Assembly (NCBI GenBank): GCA_964651435.1
Contig: CAZYVU010000048.1
Location: forward strand, 1 to 17,418
Direction: 5' to 3'
From: CAZYVU01 sp964651435
Lineage (GTDB): Bacteria; Desulfobacterota; Syntrophorhabdia; Syntrophorhabdales; CAYQXL01
Length of the DNA stretch: 17,418 bases
The position numbers and the translations under genes are program-made. The stretch's first letter is position 1. Each line of letters opens with the position of its first letter. The notes beneath the pieces are model-generated. The model did not search any database. It was not told the origin of the DNA and was given only the letters and a program-made list of their open reading frames with translations. Below are positions 7,289-14,215 of this stretch, in pieces.

Positions 7289-9037
7289 ATGGATAAACGC
7301 ACAATCGCCTACTTTTCCATGGAGATCGCTGTCGCTCCTGCCATCCCGACGTACAGTGGAGGACTTGGAATCCTGGCAGGAGATACGATTCGGGCCGCTG
7401 CCGACCTTAAGGTACCTATGGTCGCCATAACACTGCTTTATCGAAGCGGCTATTTTTATCAACGCCTTGCCCGCGACGGGTGGCAGTCGGAGGAACCGGT
7501 TGAATGGGTTGTCTCGGACTTTCTGACGCCCGTACCGCAAAGAGCAAAAGGGACGCTCAAGGAAGAGGCGATAACCATATGTGCATGGCGATACGACGTC
7601 ATAGGGTCGGGAGGGTATTGTGTGCCCGTTTATTTCCTCGATACAGACATTGAGGAGAATCCCGACTGGGTGCGGCAGTTGAGTTACTCCCTCTACGGAG
7701 GCGGGCTTTCTTACCGCCTCTGCCAAGAAGCAATACTCGGTATAGGCGGCGTGCGCATTCTACGGGAGCTCGGATACGCCGAGATCAACCGCTACCACAT
7801 GAACGAGGGTCACGCAAGCCTTCTCACCCTTGAACTGCTTGACGAAGAGAAAAGGGTCGCAGGAAGGACCTCGGCATCCCGTGAGGACATCGAAAAAGTA
7901 AAGGAACGGTGCATCTTTACTACTCACACGCCCGTTCCGGCAGGACACGACCAATTCCCGCTGCCCCTGGTCAGTGAGTATCTGGGGCACCACAAGGACT
8001 TCTTCGACCTGAAGGACGTCTTTTGCCTCAACGTGCTCGAACGCATTCTTGGCCAGCCCATCGACCCTTCTCAGGAGAAAGATCCGGACAGCAGTATGAT
8101 GCTGAACATGACCTATCTCGCCCTCAACCTCAGCCACTATGTCAATGGTGTTGCCAAGAAGCACGGTGAGGTTTCAAACCTCATGTTCGGCGGATACCAC
8201 ATCGATGCCATCACGAATGGCGTCCATGCAGCCACGTGGGCTGCAGACCCCTTCGCTATGCTGTACGACAGGTATGTCCCCGGCTGGAGAAACGATAATT
8301 TCAGCCTGCGCTACGCCCTAAGCATCCCTCCGAAGGAATTGTGGAAAGCCCATATGTCCGCGAAGGACCAGTTGATCTTTATGGTCAACCGCTTGACAAA
8401 CGCCGGTATGGATACGGACACCCTTACCATTGGGTTTGCCCGACGCGCAACACCCTACAAGAGGGCCGACCTCTTCTTCAATGACATCGAGCGCCTTAAG
8501 GCCATAGCGGCCAATGCAGGGGCAGTCCAGGTCGTATATGGAGGAAAAGCCCACCCTAACGATACCGGGGGGAAGGAAATCATCAAAAGAATCTTCCAAT
8601 ATGCGGAGCAGTTGAAAAAGACGATACGGGTTGTCTATCTGGACAACTACGATATGGCCGTCGCAAAATTGATGACATCCGGCGTCGACATCTGGCTTAA
8701 CACACCCGAACCCCCCATGGAGGCGTCCGGAACAAGCGGAATGAAGGCAGCCATCAACGGAGTGCCGAGTTTCAGCATCCTCGACGGCTGGTGGATAGAA
8801 GGCTGCATAGAAGGCGTAACAGGGTGGGCTATCGGCGACGGCGCCGACACAACGCCCGATCGCGTCAGAGATGCGAACTCACTCTATGACAAGCTGGAAA
8901 AGGTTATCATTCCCCTCTTCTACAATGACAGAGGTTCCTTCATAGGGATGATGAGGCATGTTATCGCCCTCAACGGATCGTTTTTCAACACGCACAGGAT
9001 GCTTCAGCAGTACGTGCTGAACGCCTATTTTCGGTAA
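7289..9037 (+). CDS. glgP: Alpha-glucan (glycogen) phosphorylase, short GT35 form
   Basis: This enzyme cleaves alpha-1,4-glucans with phosphate to release glucose 1-phosphate, using pyridoxal phosphate. The 582 residues match the short bacterial/archaeal alpha-glucan phosphorylase subfamily rather than the roughly 800-residue classical form. Visible features: FSMEIAV...PTYSGGLGILAGD at the N-terminus, RYHMNEGHASLL near residue 170, GFARRATPYKRADL near 390, and the cofactor region EASGTSGMKAAING, in which Lys486 is the expected pyridoxal-phosphate lysine. GGAGGAG (7278-7284) sits four bases before the ATG and supports this start. The gene ends with tandem TAA codons. It probably shares a transcript with carB, though the functional link is unclear; a link to the GH63 and amylase-like genes on the other side of carB, in glucan turnover, is more natural. 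No terminator was identified in the 25 bases before the convergent ybaK-type gene. Confidence 0.93.
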   Translation: MDKRTIAYFSMEIAVAPAIPTYSGGLGILAGDTIRAAADLKVPMVAITLLYRSGYFYQRLARDGWQSEEPVEWVVSDFLTPVPQRAKGTLKEEAITICAWRYDVIGSGGYCVPVYFLDTDIEENPDWVRQLSYSLYGGGLSYRLCQEAILGIGGVRILRELGYAEINRYHMNEGHASLLTLELLDEEKRVAGRTSASREDIEKVKERCIFTTHTPVPAGHDQFPLPLVSEYLGHHKDFFDLKDVFCLNVLERILGQPIDPSQEKDPDSSMMLNMTYLALNLSHYVNGVAKKHGEVSNLMFGGYHIDAITNGVHAATWAADPFAMLYDRYVPGWRNDNFSLRYALSIPPKELWKAHMSAKDQLIFMVNRLTNAGMDTDTLTIGFARRATPYKRADLFFNDIERLKAIAANAGAVQVVYGGKAHPNDTGGKEIIKRIFQYAEQLKKTIRVVYLDNYDMAVAKLMTSGVDIWLNTPEPPMEASGTSGMKAAINGVPSFSILDGWWIEGCIEGVTGWAIGDGADTTPDRVRDANSLYDKLEKVIIPLFYNDRGSFIGMMRHVIALNGSFFNTHRMLQQYVLNAYFR

Positions 9038-9062
9038 TAATCCGGTGCGTCAGCGTCCGGTT

Positions 9063-9551
9063 CTACCCCCTGATCGCTACCGAGACGGGCGTCGCACTGA
9101 GAACGCGCAGCACTTCTCTTGGATTCAGGGCCACCAACAGGCCCCTCCTGCCTCCGTTTATGAAGATTTCAGGCAGGTCGAGGATGGTTGACTCAACATA
9201 GACGGGCATCGGCTTTCTGGTACCAAAAGGTGAAATACCCCCAACCATGTAACCGGTGTGCCGGTTAGCCTTCTCCGGGGAGGAGGGTTCAATCCTTTTT
9301 GCCCCAATGGTTCGGGCCAGCGCCTTTGTGGATACCTCCATGTCGCCGTGCATGAGAATGATAAGGGGATTACCGACCTCGTCCTCCATGATGAGCGTCT
9401 TGATAACCATATGCTCATCCACAAAATACTGCTTTGCAAAGGCCGATGTTCCGCCTCGCTCGATATATTTATAGGGGCGTTCTTCGAAAGACACTTTCAT
9501 GTCCTTCAAGAATCGTATTGCCGGCGTAACTGACGATTTTTCCCTGCCCAT
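9063..9551 (-). CDS. ybaK: YbaK/EbsC-type Cys-tRNA(Pro) deacylase
   Basis: The family hydrolyses mischarged aminoacyl-tRNA, classically Cys-tRNA(Pro), in trans to prolyl-tRNA synthetase, in the cytoplasm. The 162-residue protein matches the usual length. It shows the expected order: TPAIRFLKD at the N-terminus, a strand with VIKTLIM containing Lys51 (equivalent to the conserved functional lysine of YbaK), a central EVSTKALARTIGAKRIEP segment, then GGISPFGTRKPMPVYVE and the C-terminal INGGRRGLLVALNP. It is convergent with the phosphorylase gene (25 bases apart) and divergent from the PerR-like gene. The ribosome site at the chosen ATG is weak, and an internal Met18 exists, but the residues before it fit the family's N-terminus. 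The substrate could differ from Cys-tRNA(Pro), since related editing domains vary. Confidence 0.92.
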   Translation of the reverse strand: MGREKSSVTPAIRFLKDMKVSFEERPYKYIERGGTSAFAKQYFVDEHMVIKTLIMEDEVGNPLIILMHGDMEVSTKALARTIGAKRIEPSSPEKANRHTGYMVGGISPFGTRKPMPVYVESTILDLPEIFINGGRRGLLVALNPREVLRVLSATPVSVAIRG

Positions 9552-9639
9552 GGCCCGTAAGGATGTGATAGTCTATTCTCTACATCATCAGTATACATCA
9601 ACCGTTAGGGCAAAGGCCAGGCTTTCGGGGCCTTAGATG

Positions 9640-9668
9640 TTGACAAAAGCCCTCCGTTGTCCTAAAAT
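9640..9668 (+). promoter_or_regulatory. Strong sigma-70-type promoter for the PerR-like/rubredoxin gene
   Basis: TTGACA (9640-9645) matches the consensus fully and TAAAAT (9663-9668) at five of six positions, with an optimal 17-base spacer. The predicted transcription start, about seven bases after the -10 box, falls on or next to the ATG at 9675, leaving little or no leader. An AAGGCC/GGCCTT inverted repeat (9613-9618 and 9629-9634) lies just upstream. Confidence 0.75.
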
Positions 9669-9689
9669 CATTACATGGAAAGAATGATT
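9666..9689 (+). promoter_or_regulatory. Candidate autoregulatory operator (inverted repeat)
   Basis: AATCATT (9666-9672) and AATGATT (9683-9689) are exact reverse complements separated by ten bases. The repeat overlaps the -10 box and the first codons of the Fur/PerR-family gene. Fur-family operators are AT-rich inverted repeats that often contain AATNATT-like half-sites, and these regulators commonly repress themselves. The 10-base spacer is wider than in the classical Fur or Per box, so this is a candidate only. Confidence 0.4.
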
Positions 9690-10271
9690 ACTGCGCAACA
9701 GATGAAAAAGCTCAAACTGAAACTGACACCACAAAGACAGGCCGTACTTGAGTTCCTGAGGGGCAATACAAGCCATCCATCGGCCCTTGACGTGTTTAAT
9801 GCCCTCTCCTCCCGGTTTCCCGGCATGTCTTTTGCTACCGTATACAATATCCTTGACGCCCTTCGAGAGAAAGGCGTTATCAGGGAGCTGTCCGTCGACA
9901 GCGAGAGAAAGCGGTTCGATCCCAACACAGGAACACATCACCACCTTGTTTGCACGAGGTGCAAGACGGTAAAAGACGTTCACAGGCATTTCCGCCCCTC
10001 CCTTCCTTCCGAAGAGCGTCACGATTTTGAGCTTACGGGACTCGAAGTCACCTTTTTTGGCATCTGTCCTGAGTGCCGCCGGGAGGAACATATTGCCGCC
10101 CGGCACGCTCATACCAATAAAATTGAGGAGGTTGATATGGTATACACCTGTTCGGTCTGCGGTTATCAGTATGATGAGAAGCTGGAAAAGGCTCCTTTCG
10201 ACAAGCTTGATGACGAGTGGCATTGCCCTGTCTGCAATGCCCCAAAATCGGCCTTTCAGAAGTCTTCATGA
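9675..10271 (+). CDS. Fur/PerR-family metal-dependent regulator fused to a C-terminal rubredoxin domain
   Basis: Residues 1-about 150 form a Fur-family repressor: winged helix (LTPQRQAVLEFL, then FATVYNILDALREKGVI) and a metal-binding dimerisation domain. Structural zinc cysteines are C93-C96 and C131-C134. His34, Asp82, His88, His90 and Asp101 line up with the PerR regulatory-metal ligands (B. subtilis His37, Asp85, His91, His93, Asp104), favouring a peroxide-sensing PerR over Fur. Residues 155-198 form a rubredoxin-type iron site, C159-x2-C162-G and C184-P-x-C187, with a shortened central loop like the 45-residue Desulfovibrio rubredoxins. One uninterrupted frame joins both. The rubredoxin part also has its own AGGAGG and ATG at 10137. 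The first ATG has no ribosome site because the promoter is so close; leaderless translation, or use of Met4 or Met10, is possible. A redox partner fused to a peroxide regulator fits an anaerobe's oxidative-stress response; that link is inferred. Confidence 0.88.
   Translation: MERMITAQQMKKLKLKLTPQRQAVLEFLRGNTSHPSALDVFNALSSRFPGMSFATVYNILDALREKGVIRELSVDSERKRFDPNTGTHHHLVCTRCKTVKDVHRHFRPSLPSEERHDFELTGLEVTFFGICPECRREEHIAARHAHTNKIEEVDMVYTCSVCGYQYDEKLEKAPFDKLDDEWHCPVCNAPKSAFQKSS
10137..10271 (+). other. Possible internal translation start producing free rubredoxin
   Basis: ATG at 10137-10139 is in frame with the regulator gene and corresponds to Met155, exactly where a rubredoxin would begin (MVYTCSVCGYQYD). 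AGGAGGT (10126-10132) sits four bases before this ATG, as good a ribosome site as any in the window. Translation here would give a free 44-residue rubredoxin with all four iron ligands in addition to the fused protein. The preceding residues IEEVD are encoded by the ribosome site itself. This suggests ancestral separate genes that merged by loss of a stop codon, or present-day dual output. Confidence 0.45.
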
Positions 10272-10353
10272 TCGTTTATCTTCTTGCAGGCCGGAGCTCC
10301 CGCCGGCCCTCGAAGTAAAGCAATCCGGCGCGGAGGGTTCCTTGCCTCAGTCC

Positions 10354-10370
10354 CCTTGCCAACGGCAAGG
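10354..10370 (+). repeat. Perfect 7-bp hairpin downstream of the PerR-like/rubredoxin gene
   Basis: CCTTGCC (10354-10360) and GGCAAGG (10364-10370) form a perfect stem with an AAC loop. No T-run follows, so it is not a standard intrinsic terminator. A second GC stem, GGCCGG/CCGGCC (10289-10294 and 10303-10308), lies just after the regulator's stop codon. They may slow or stop read-through into phoB. The rest of the 221-base gap shows nothing apart from the phoB promoter. Confidence 0.3.
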
Positions 10371-10451
10371 ATCCCGCAGGCGCTCCGGTTTGTGCATTAT
10401 CTGCCCCCACACACCTTGCCATTTCTTCCATAATCACTTTTGCATCTCTTA

Positions 10452-10460
10452 TGGTATAAT
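10452..10460 (+). promoter_or_regulatory. phoB: Extended -10 promoter upstream of phoB
   Basis: TGGTATAAT (10452-10460) is a perfect TATAAT with the TGn extension. No good -35 box is present at the right distance, as is normal for extended -10 promoters. It lies 32 bases before the phoB ATG, with AGGAGG at 10477-10482 between. I see no 11-base direct repeats like those before pstS, so phoBR may be expressed at a basal level from here. Confidence 0.6.
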
Positions 10461-10492
10461 CGGGCTCAAGATGATCAGGAGGCGGTCCCAAG

Positions 10493-11173
10493 ATGCAAAC
10501 AACAGTAGCGGTCATTGATGATGAGTCCGACATCCTGGAACTCGTAGCCCTCAACCTATCCAAGGCCGGGTTTAACGTGAGGACGTACGGTGACGTTGAG
10601 GGCTTTTATCGCTCTTTGACGGGGGAACCTCCCGACCTCATCATACTGGACCTCATGCTACCGGGCGCTGACGGTTTTGAGGTGTGCAAATATTTGAAGG
10701 GCCATGGGAAGCTTGCCGCCATCCCGATTATCATGTTAACGGCCAAGACAGAAGAGACCGACAAGGTGTTGGGGCTTGAACTGGGCGCCGACGATTACGT
10801 AACCAAGCCCTTTTCACCCCGGGAACTGGTTGCGAGAGTGAAGGCCATCCTCAGGCGCCATGCAGACAAAGAGTCACCGAAGCGCATAGACCTTGGCGGC
10901 CTTGCCACCTTAGATTCGGAACGGTATGAGGTTGAGACGGAAGGCAAGAAGCTGGAATTGACACCGACGGAATTCAAAATTCTTCAACTTTTGGCAACCA
11001 GGAAGGGCCGCATATTTTCGCGCGAACAGATCCTCGATCACCTCTGGGGTCAGGACAAGACGGTCGTCGACAGGACCGTCGACGTGCACATCAGGCACCT
11101 CAGAGAAAAGCTCGGGAAGGCTTCGTCGCTCATCAAGAACGTCCGTGGCGTAGGCTACAAAGTGGAAGAATGA
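10493..11173 (+). CDS. phoB: Phosphate-regulon response regulator, OmpR/PhoB family
   Basis: PhoB is phosphorylated by PhoR under phosphate limitation and binds DNA repeats to activate the Pho regulon. The 226 residues contain a receiver domain (acidic pocket Asp9-Asp10, phospho-acceptor Asp53 in LIILDLMLPG, Thr83, Lys105 in TKPF) and a C-terminal OmpR-type winged helix (LTPTEFKILQLLATRKGRIFSREQIL, then VDVHIRHLREKLG and NVRGVGYKVEE). The length is standard. AGGAGG lies ten bases upstream. The stop overlaps the phoR start as ATGA (11170-11173), giving translational coupling. The assignment as PhoB rather than another OmpR-type regulator rests on the following phoR, pst and phoU genes and on the repeat array in front of pstS. 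Confidence 0.95.
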   Translation: MQTTVAVIDDESDILELVALNLSKAGFNVRTYGDVEGFYRSLTGEPPDLIILDLMLPGADGFEVCKYLKGHGKLAAIPIIMLTAKTEETDKVLGLELGADDYVTKPFSPRELVARVKAILRRHADKESPKRIDLGGLATLDSERYEVETEGKKLELTPTEFKILQLLATRKGRIFSREQILDHLWGQDKTVVDRTVDVHIRHLREKLGKASSLIKNVRGVGYKVEE

Positions 11174-12912
11174 AGAAGCCCCTCTTTTTTAAAATCCTGG
11201 CCGGCTACCTCATCATCGTCGTTCTTCTTATCGCCGTCTTTCTCTCCTTTGCGTTCGACACCATCAAGGACTCGTCCATCGACGCTGCAGCGAAGAGCCT
11301 TGCGGGCATAGGCAACGCGCTGATGGTAAACGTTCGGCCCCTCGTCGAGTCGAAGGAGTTTGTCACACTCGATACCTTTGCAAAGAATAGAGGGAAAGAG
11401 GTGGCGGCAAGGATCACCGTCGTTCTTGCCGACGGCACTGTCGTTGCCGATTCGGAGGAGAACCCCCGCTCCATGGAGAATCACAGAACACGGACAGAGG
11501 TGGCCCAGGCCCTGGAGGGCGGCATGGGTCGTTTCATTCGCCGGAGCGAAACGCTGCAGCAGGACATGCTCTATGTAGCCCTGCCCGTAAAGGGTGACGA
11601 CACCGTGGTGGGGGCTCTTCGACTGAGCTTCTACATGAAAGATATGAAGAATACGATCGATCGGCTCTGGCTGCACCTGGCCCGGGTCAGCGCCCTCGCT
11701 GCCGCCATAGCCGTTCTCTTGTCCCTCTGGCTGTCCCGGAGCCTTTCCCGGCCCATCGGGGAACTTTGTTCGGCCGCCCGGAGGGTTGCCGACAGGGATT
11801 TTAACGCCCGCGTCTTCCTCCGGTCCAACGACGAACTTAAGGACCTTGCCGACAGCTTTAACGATATGGTCAGGGAGATTGCCCTCCTCGTCTCCCAGTT
11901 GCGGCATCAGAAGGGGGAGCTGAATACCATCCTCTCATCTCTCCAGGAGGGGCTTCTGGTCCTGGACAGGGAAGATAGAGGGCGTCTTGCGAGCGAGAGC
12001 TTCCTGCGCATCTGCCGACAACCTACCGTCGAGGACAGGTATCACTGGGAGCTGGTGCGGGAACCAAACTTAAGTGAGCTTGTGCAACGCGTTCGCCGGA
12101 CGGGACAGAACGGGTCAGGCGAGGTGACCATCGACGGCCGAATTTACCTCTGCAGCGCTACCTACCTGGAGAGCGAGGGAGAGATTGCCATTATCTTTCA
12201 CGACATTACGGAACTCCGAAACCTCGAGCGCATCAAGACGGATTTCGTCCTAAGCGTATCCCACGAGCTTCGGACGCCCCTTACGTCCATTAAGGGGTTC
12301 GTCGAGACGCTGGAGGCCGAGGTGGAGGGTGAAAGCCAACGCCGCTACGTGGAAATCATCAACAGGAATACGGACCGGGTCATTAACATCATCAATGATC
12401 TTTTGCACCTTGCCGAGATGGAGGAAAAGAACACCAGGCTTGAGACAGCGCCGGTAGATATGGGCGTTCTTGCGGAAGACATTACGAGGTTCTTTCAGCC
12501 CCGGGTGGACGAGAAGGGGCTAACGCTCCATGTCGCCATTGACCCCTCCGCGGGAATGGTTACGGCCGACCCCTTTAAGCTCGAGCAGATTCTGATGAAT
12601 CTCCTCGACAATGCCATCAAGTATACGGAGAAGGGCAACGTTCGCGTGTCTGCGTCGGTGGAGGAGGCCAAGCTCCGCCTTGTCGTTGAGGACACCGGGC
12701 CAGGCATCGCAAAGGAACACGTCTCGCGCATATTTGAGCGCTTCTACGTCGTCGACAAATCGCGCTCAAAGCGCCTCGGAGGGACGGGCCTCGGGCTGTC
12801 TATCGTGAAACATATCGTCCTTCTTCATGAAGGCACCATAGATGTCGAAACGGAGCCGGGAAAGGGTGCACGCTTTATCGTGACGCTGCCCGTCGGCACC
12901 GGCCTTCCTTAA
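11170..12912 (+). CDS. phoR: Phosphate-regulon membrane sensor histidine kinase
   Basis: This is the partner kinase of PhoB in the inner membrane. The 580 residues are arranged as: transmembrane segment 1 (about 8-30), an extracytoplasmic domain of about 135 residues, transmembrane segment 2 (about 168-189), HAMP (about 190-242), PAS (about 250-350, starting LNTILSSLQEGLLVLD), HisKA with the H-box SHELRTPLTSIKG (His365 the expected phosphorylation site), and an HATPase domain with N-box NLLDNAIKYT (about 477), G1 DTGPGI (from Asp508) and G2 GGTGLGLSIV (from about 537). The periplasmic domain makes it like the Gram-positive and deltaproteobacterial PhoR form rather than the short-loop E. coli form. 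Its start overlaps phoB by four bases. Its stop codon TAA lies inside the first unit of the repeat array before pstS. Confidence 0.94.
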   Translation: MKKPLFFKILAGYLIIVVLLIAVFLSFAFDTIKDSSIDAAAKSLAGIGNALMVNVRPLVESKEFVTLDTFAKNRGKEVAARITVVLADGTVVADSEENPRSMENHRTRTEVAQALEGGMGRFIRRSETLQQDMLYVALPVKGDDTVVGALRLSFYMKDMKNTIDRLWLHLARVSALAAAIAVLLSLWLSRSLSRPIGELCSAARRVADRDFNARVFLRSNDELKDLADSFNDMVREIALLVSQLRHQKGELNTILSSLQEGLLVLDREDRGRLASESFLRICRQPTVEDRYHWELVREPNLSELVQRVRRTGQNGSGEVTIDGRIYLCSATYLESEGEIAIIFHDITELRNLERIKTDFVLSVSHELRTPLTSIKGFVETLEAEVEGESQRRYVEIINRNTDRVINIINDLLHLAEMEEKNTRLETAPVDMGVLAEDITRFFQPRVDEKGLTLHVAIDPSAGMVTADPFKLEQILMNLLDNAIKYTEKGNVRVSASVEEAKLRLVVEDTGPGIAKEHVSRIFERFYVVDKSRSKRLGGTGLGLSIVKHIVLLHEGTIDVETEPGKGARFIVTLPVGTGLP

Positions 12913-12992
12913 CCAAATCTTAACACAACGTTCATCGTTTCTTAACCTTTCCTTAATATGCTGTTAACAGTCAAGCCTTAAACTGCCCTTAA
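12908..12992 (+). promoter_or_regulatory. pstS: Pho-box-like direct-repeat array upstream of pstS
   Basis: CTTAA-type units begin at 12908, 12919, 12930 (degenerate GTTCA), 12941, 12952 and 12963 (GTTAA), each exactly 11 bases apart. Two more follow 11 bases apart at 12977 and 12988, shifted by three bases. Several read TTAACA or TTAACC. E. coli Pho boxes are 7-bp direct repeats with an 11-base period, and B. subtilis PhoP sites are TTAACA-like repeats at about the same period. The location between phoR and pstS is the expected target. A further CTTAA at 13002 merges with the pstS ribosome site (AAGGAGG, 13005-13011). A clear -10 box was not found; TAATAT (12954-12959) and AACTAT (12995-13000) are weak options. 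Confidence 0.8.
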
Positions 12993-13019
12993 CGAACTAT
13001 CCTTAAGGAGGACAGGTAG

Positions 13020-14066
13020 ATGAAAAGTTACATAGCAGCTCTTTCCCTTGCAGTGTGCCTGATTTTCGGGGCGCAGGCTTCGACACAGGCAGCCGATGTG
13101 GAGCTCTTGGGGGCCGGCGCCACCTTTCCGCAGCCTCTCTACTCAAAGATCTTCGACGCCTATTACCAGCAGCATAAGGTCAAGGTGAACTACCAGGGTA
13201 TAGGGTCGGGGGGCGGCATTAAACAGCTCATGAGCAAGACGGTTGATTTCGGCGGGACAGACGCCTTCATGACAGCCGGCGAACTGAAGGAAGCCGGTGC
13301 GCCGGCGCTCCACATACCGACCTGTCTCGGTGCCGTCGTTCTTTCCTACAACCTGCCCGGGAATCCGAAGCTCGCCTTCACCCCGGAGATCATTGCCGAC
13401 CTATTTCTCGGCAAGATAAAGAATTGGAACGACGCCAAGATAGCTGCCGCCAACCCGAAGGGCAAGCTGCCCGATTTGGCAGTCAGTGTGGCCCACCGGT
13501 CCGACGGAAGCGGCACGACGTACATCTTCAGCGACTACCTGAGCAACATCAGCAGAGAATGGAAGGAAAAGGTGGGTACGGGCAAATCCCTGAACTGGCC
13601 CGTAGGCCTCGGCGCAAAGGGCAACCCCGGCGTTGCCGGACTTATCAAGCAGGTGCCCGGCTCCATCGGTTACGTGGAGCTCATCTACGCACTGCAAAAC
13701 AACATGCCCTTCGCATCCATCAGGAACAAGGCCGGAAAATTTATCGATCCATCCCTGAAGTCGACAAGCGCGGCGGCAAATGTCAAACTACCCGATGACA
13801 CAAACGTATCCCTCGTCAACACCGATGCCGCCGACGGCTACCCCATCGCCGGATTTACGTGGCTTGTCTTCTACAAGGAGCAGAATTATGCCGGCAGGTC
13901 GAAGGATCGTGCAGAAGCACTGGGCAAGATGCTCAGATGGGTGATATCCGATGGCCAGAAGTTTGCCGAGTCGCTCCACTATGCACCTCTTTCCAAAGAG
14001 GCCGCTGCTAAAGCGGAGAAAATTGTCAAATCTATGACCTATGGGGGTTCGCCTATCCTGAAATAG
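13020..14066 (+). CDS. pstS: Phosphate ABC transporter periplasmic phosphate-binding protein
   Basis: PstS captures inorganic phosphate in the periplasm and delivers it to the PstC/PstA channel. The 348 residues start with a signal peptide (about 1-24, cleavage plausible after STQA). The mature protein shows the family motifs GAGATFPQPLYSKIF, GSGGGIKQLMSKTVDFGGTDA, and SDGSGTTYIFSDYLS, which carry the phosphate-contacting Ser, Thr, Asp and Arg residues. Cys13 is in the hydrophobic core but does not sit in a proper lipobox, so a soluble rather than lipid-anchored protein is likely. AAGGAGG eight bases upstream supports the start. It is the first gene of pstSCAB-phoU, behind the repeat array, and is followed by a strong hairpin. 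Confidence 0.96.
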   Translation: MKSYIAALSLAVCLIFGAQASTQAADVELLGAGATFPQPLYSKIFDAYYQQHKVKVNYQGIGSGGGIKQLMSKTVDFGGTDAFMTAGELKEAGAPALHIPTCLGAVVLSYNLPGNPKLAFTPEIIADLFLGKIKNWNDAKIAAANPKGKLPDLAVSVAHRSDGSGTTYIFSDYLSNISREWKEKVGTGKSLNWPVGLGAKGNPGVAGLIKQVPGSIGYVELIYALQNNMPFASIRNKAGKFIDPSLKSTSAAANVKLPDDTNVSLVNTDAADGYPIAGFTWLVFYKEQNYAGRSKDRAEALGKMLRWVISDGQKFAESLHYAPLSKEAAAKAEKIVKSMTYGGSPILK

Positions 14067-14083
14067 AGCTTTACAACTGAGCC

Positions 14084-14115
14084 CGAGCTGTCCGCCCCGA
14101 ATGGCGGACGGCTCG
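14084..14115 (+). repeat. Strong hairpin between pstS and pstC
   Basis: Bases 14084-14096 pair with 14103-14115 to form a 13-bp GC-rich stem with one T-G wobble and a 6-base loop. No T-run follows, so full termination is unlikely. A stable 3' structure after the binding-protein gene is typical of ABC operons, where it protects the upstream message or causes partial termination so that PstS is made in excess of the membrane parts. Confidence 0.65.
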
Positions 14116-14215
14116 CTATGTGACCATCAGAGGGAAAGACGATAGCGAGGAATGCGTTGACCACAGGATTTGATAAAAAGACAGGCGTGGCGGATCCAAA
14201 GGAGGATCGGCGGCA

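Noticed and set aside
6005..7726. Long open frame (573 codons) on the minus strand opposite carB and the start of the phosphorylase gene
   Set aside because: It is fully antisense to two clearly homologous genes and its translation resembles no family; long antisense frames are common in GC-rich coding DNA.
9038..9062. Bidirectional terminator between the phosphorylase and ybaK-type genes
   Set aside because: CCGG...CCGG repeats are present but allow only a 4-bp stem, and there is no T-run.
10276..10563. Minus-strand frame of 95 codons spanning the gap before phoB and its first codons
   Set aside because: It overlaps phoB antisense, has no ribosome site, and its translation is low-complexity Arg/Gly-rich.
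13020..13080. Cys13 of PstS as a lipoprotein attachment site
   Set aside because: The residues before it (LAV) do not fit a lipobox well, and a normal signal-peptidase site follows at about residue 24.
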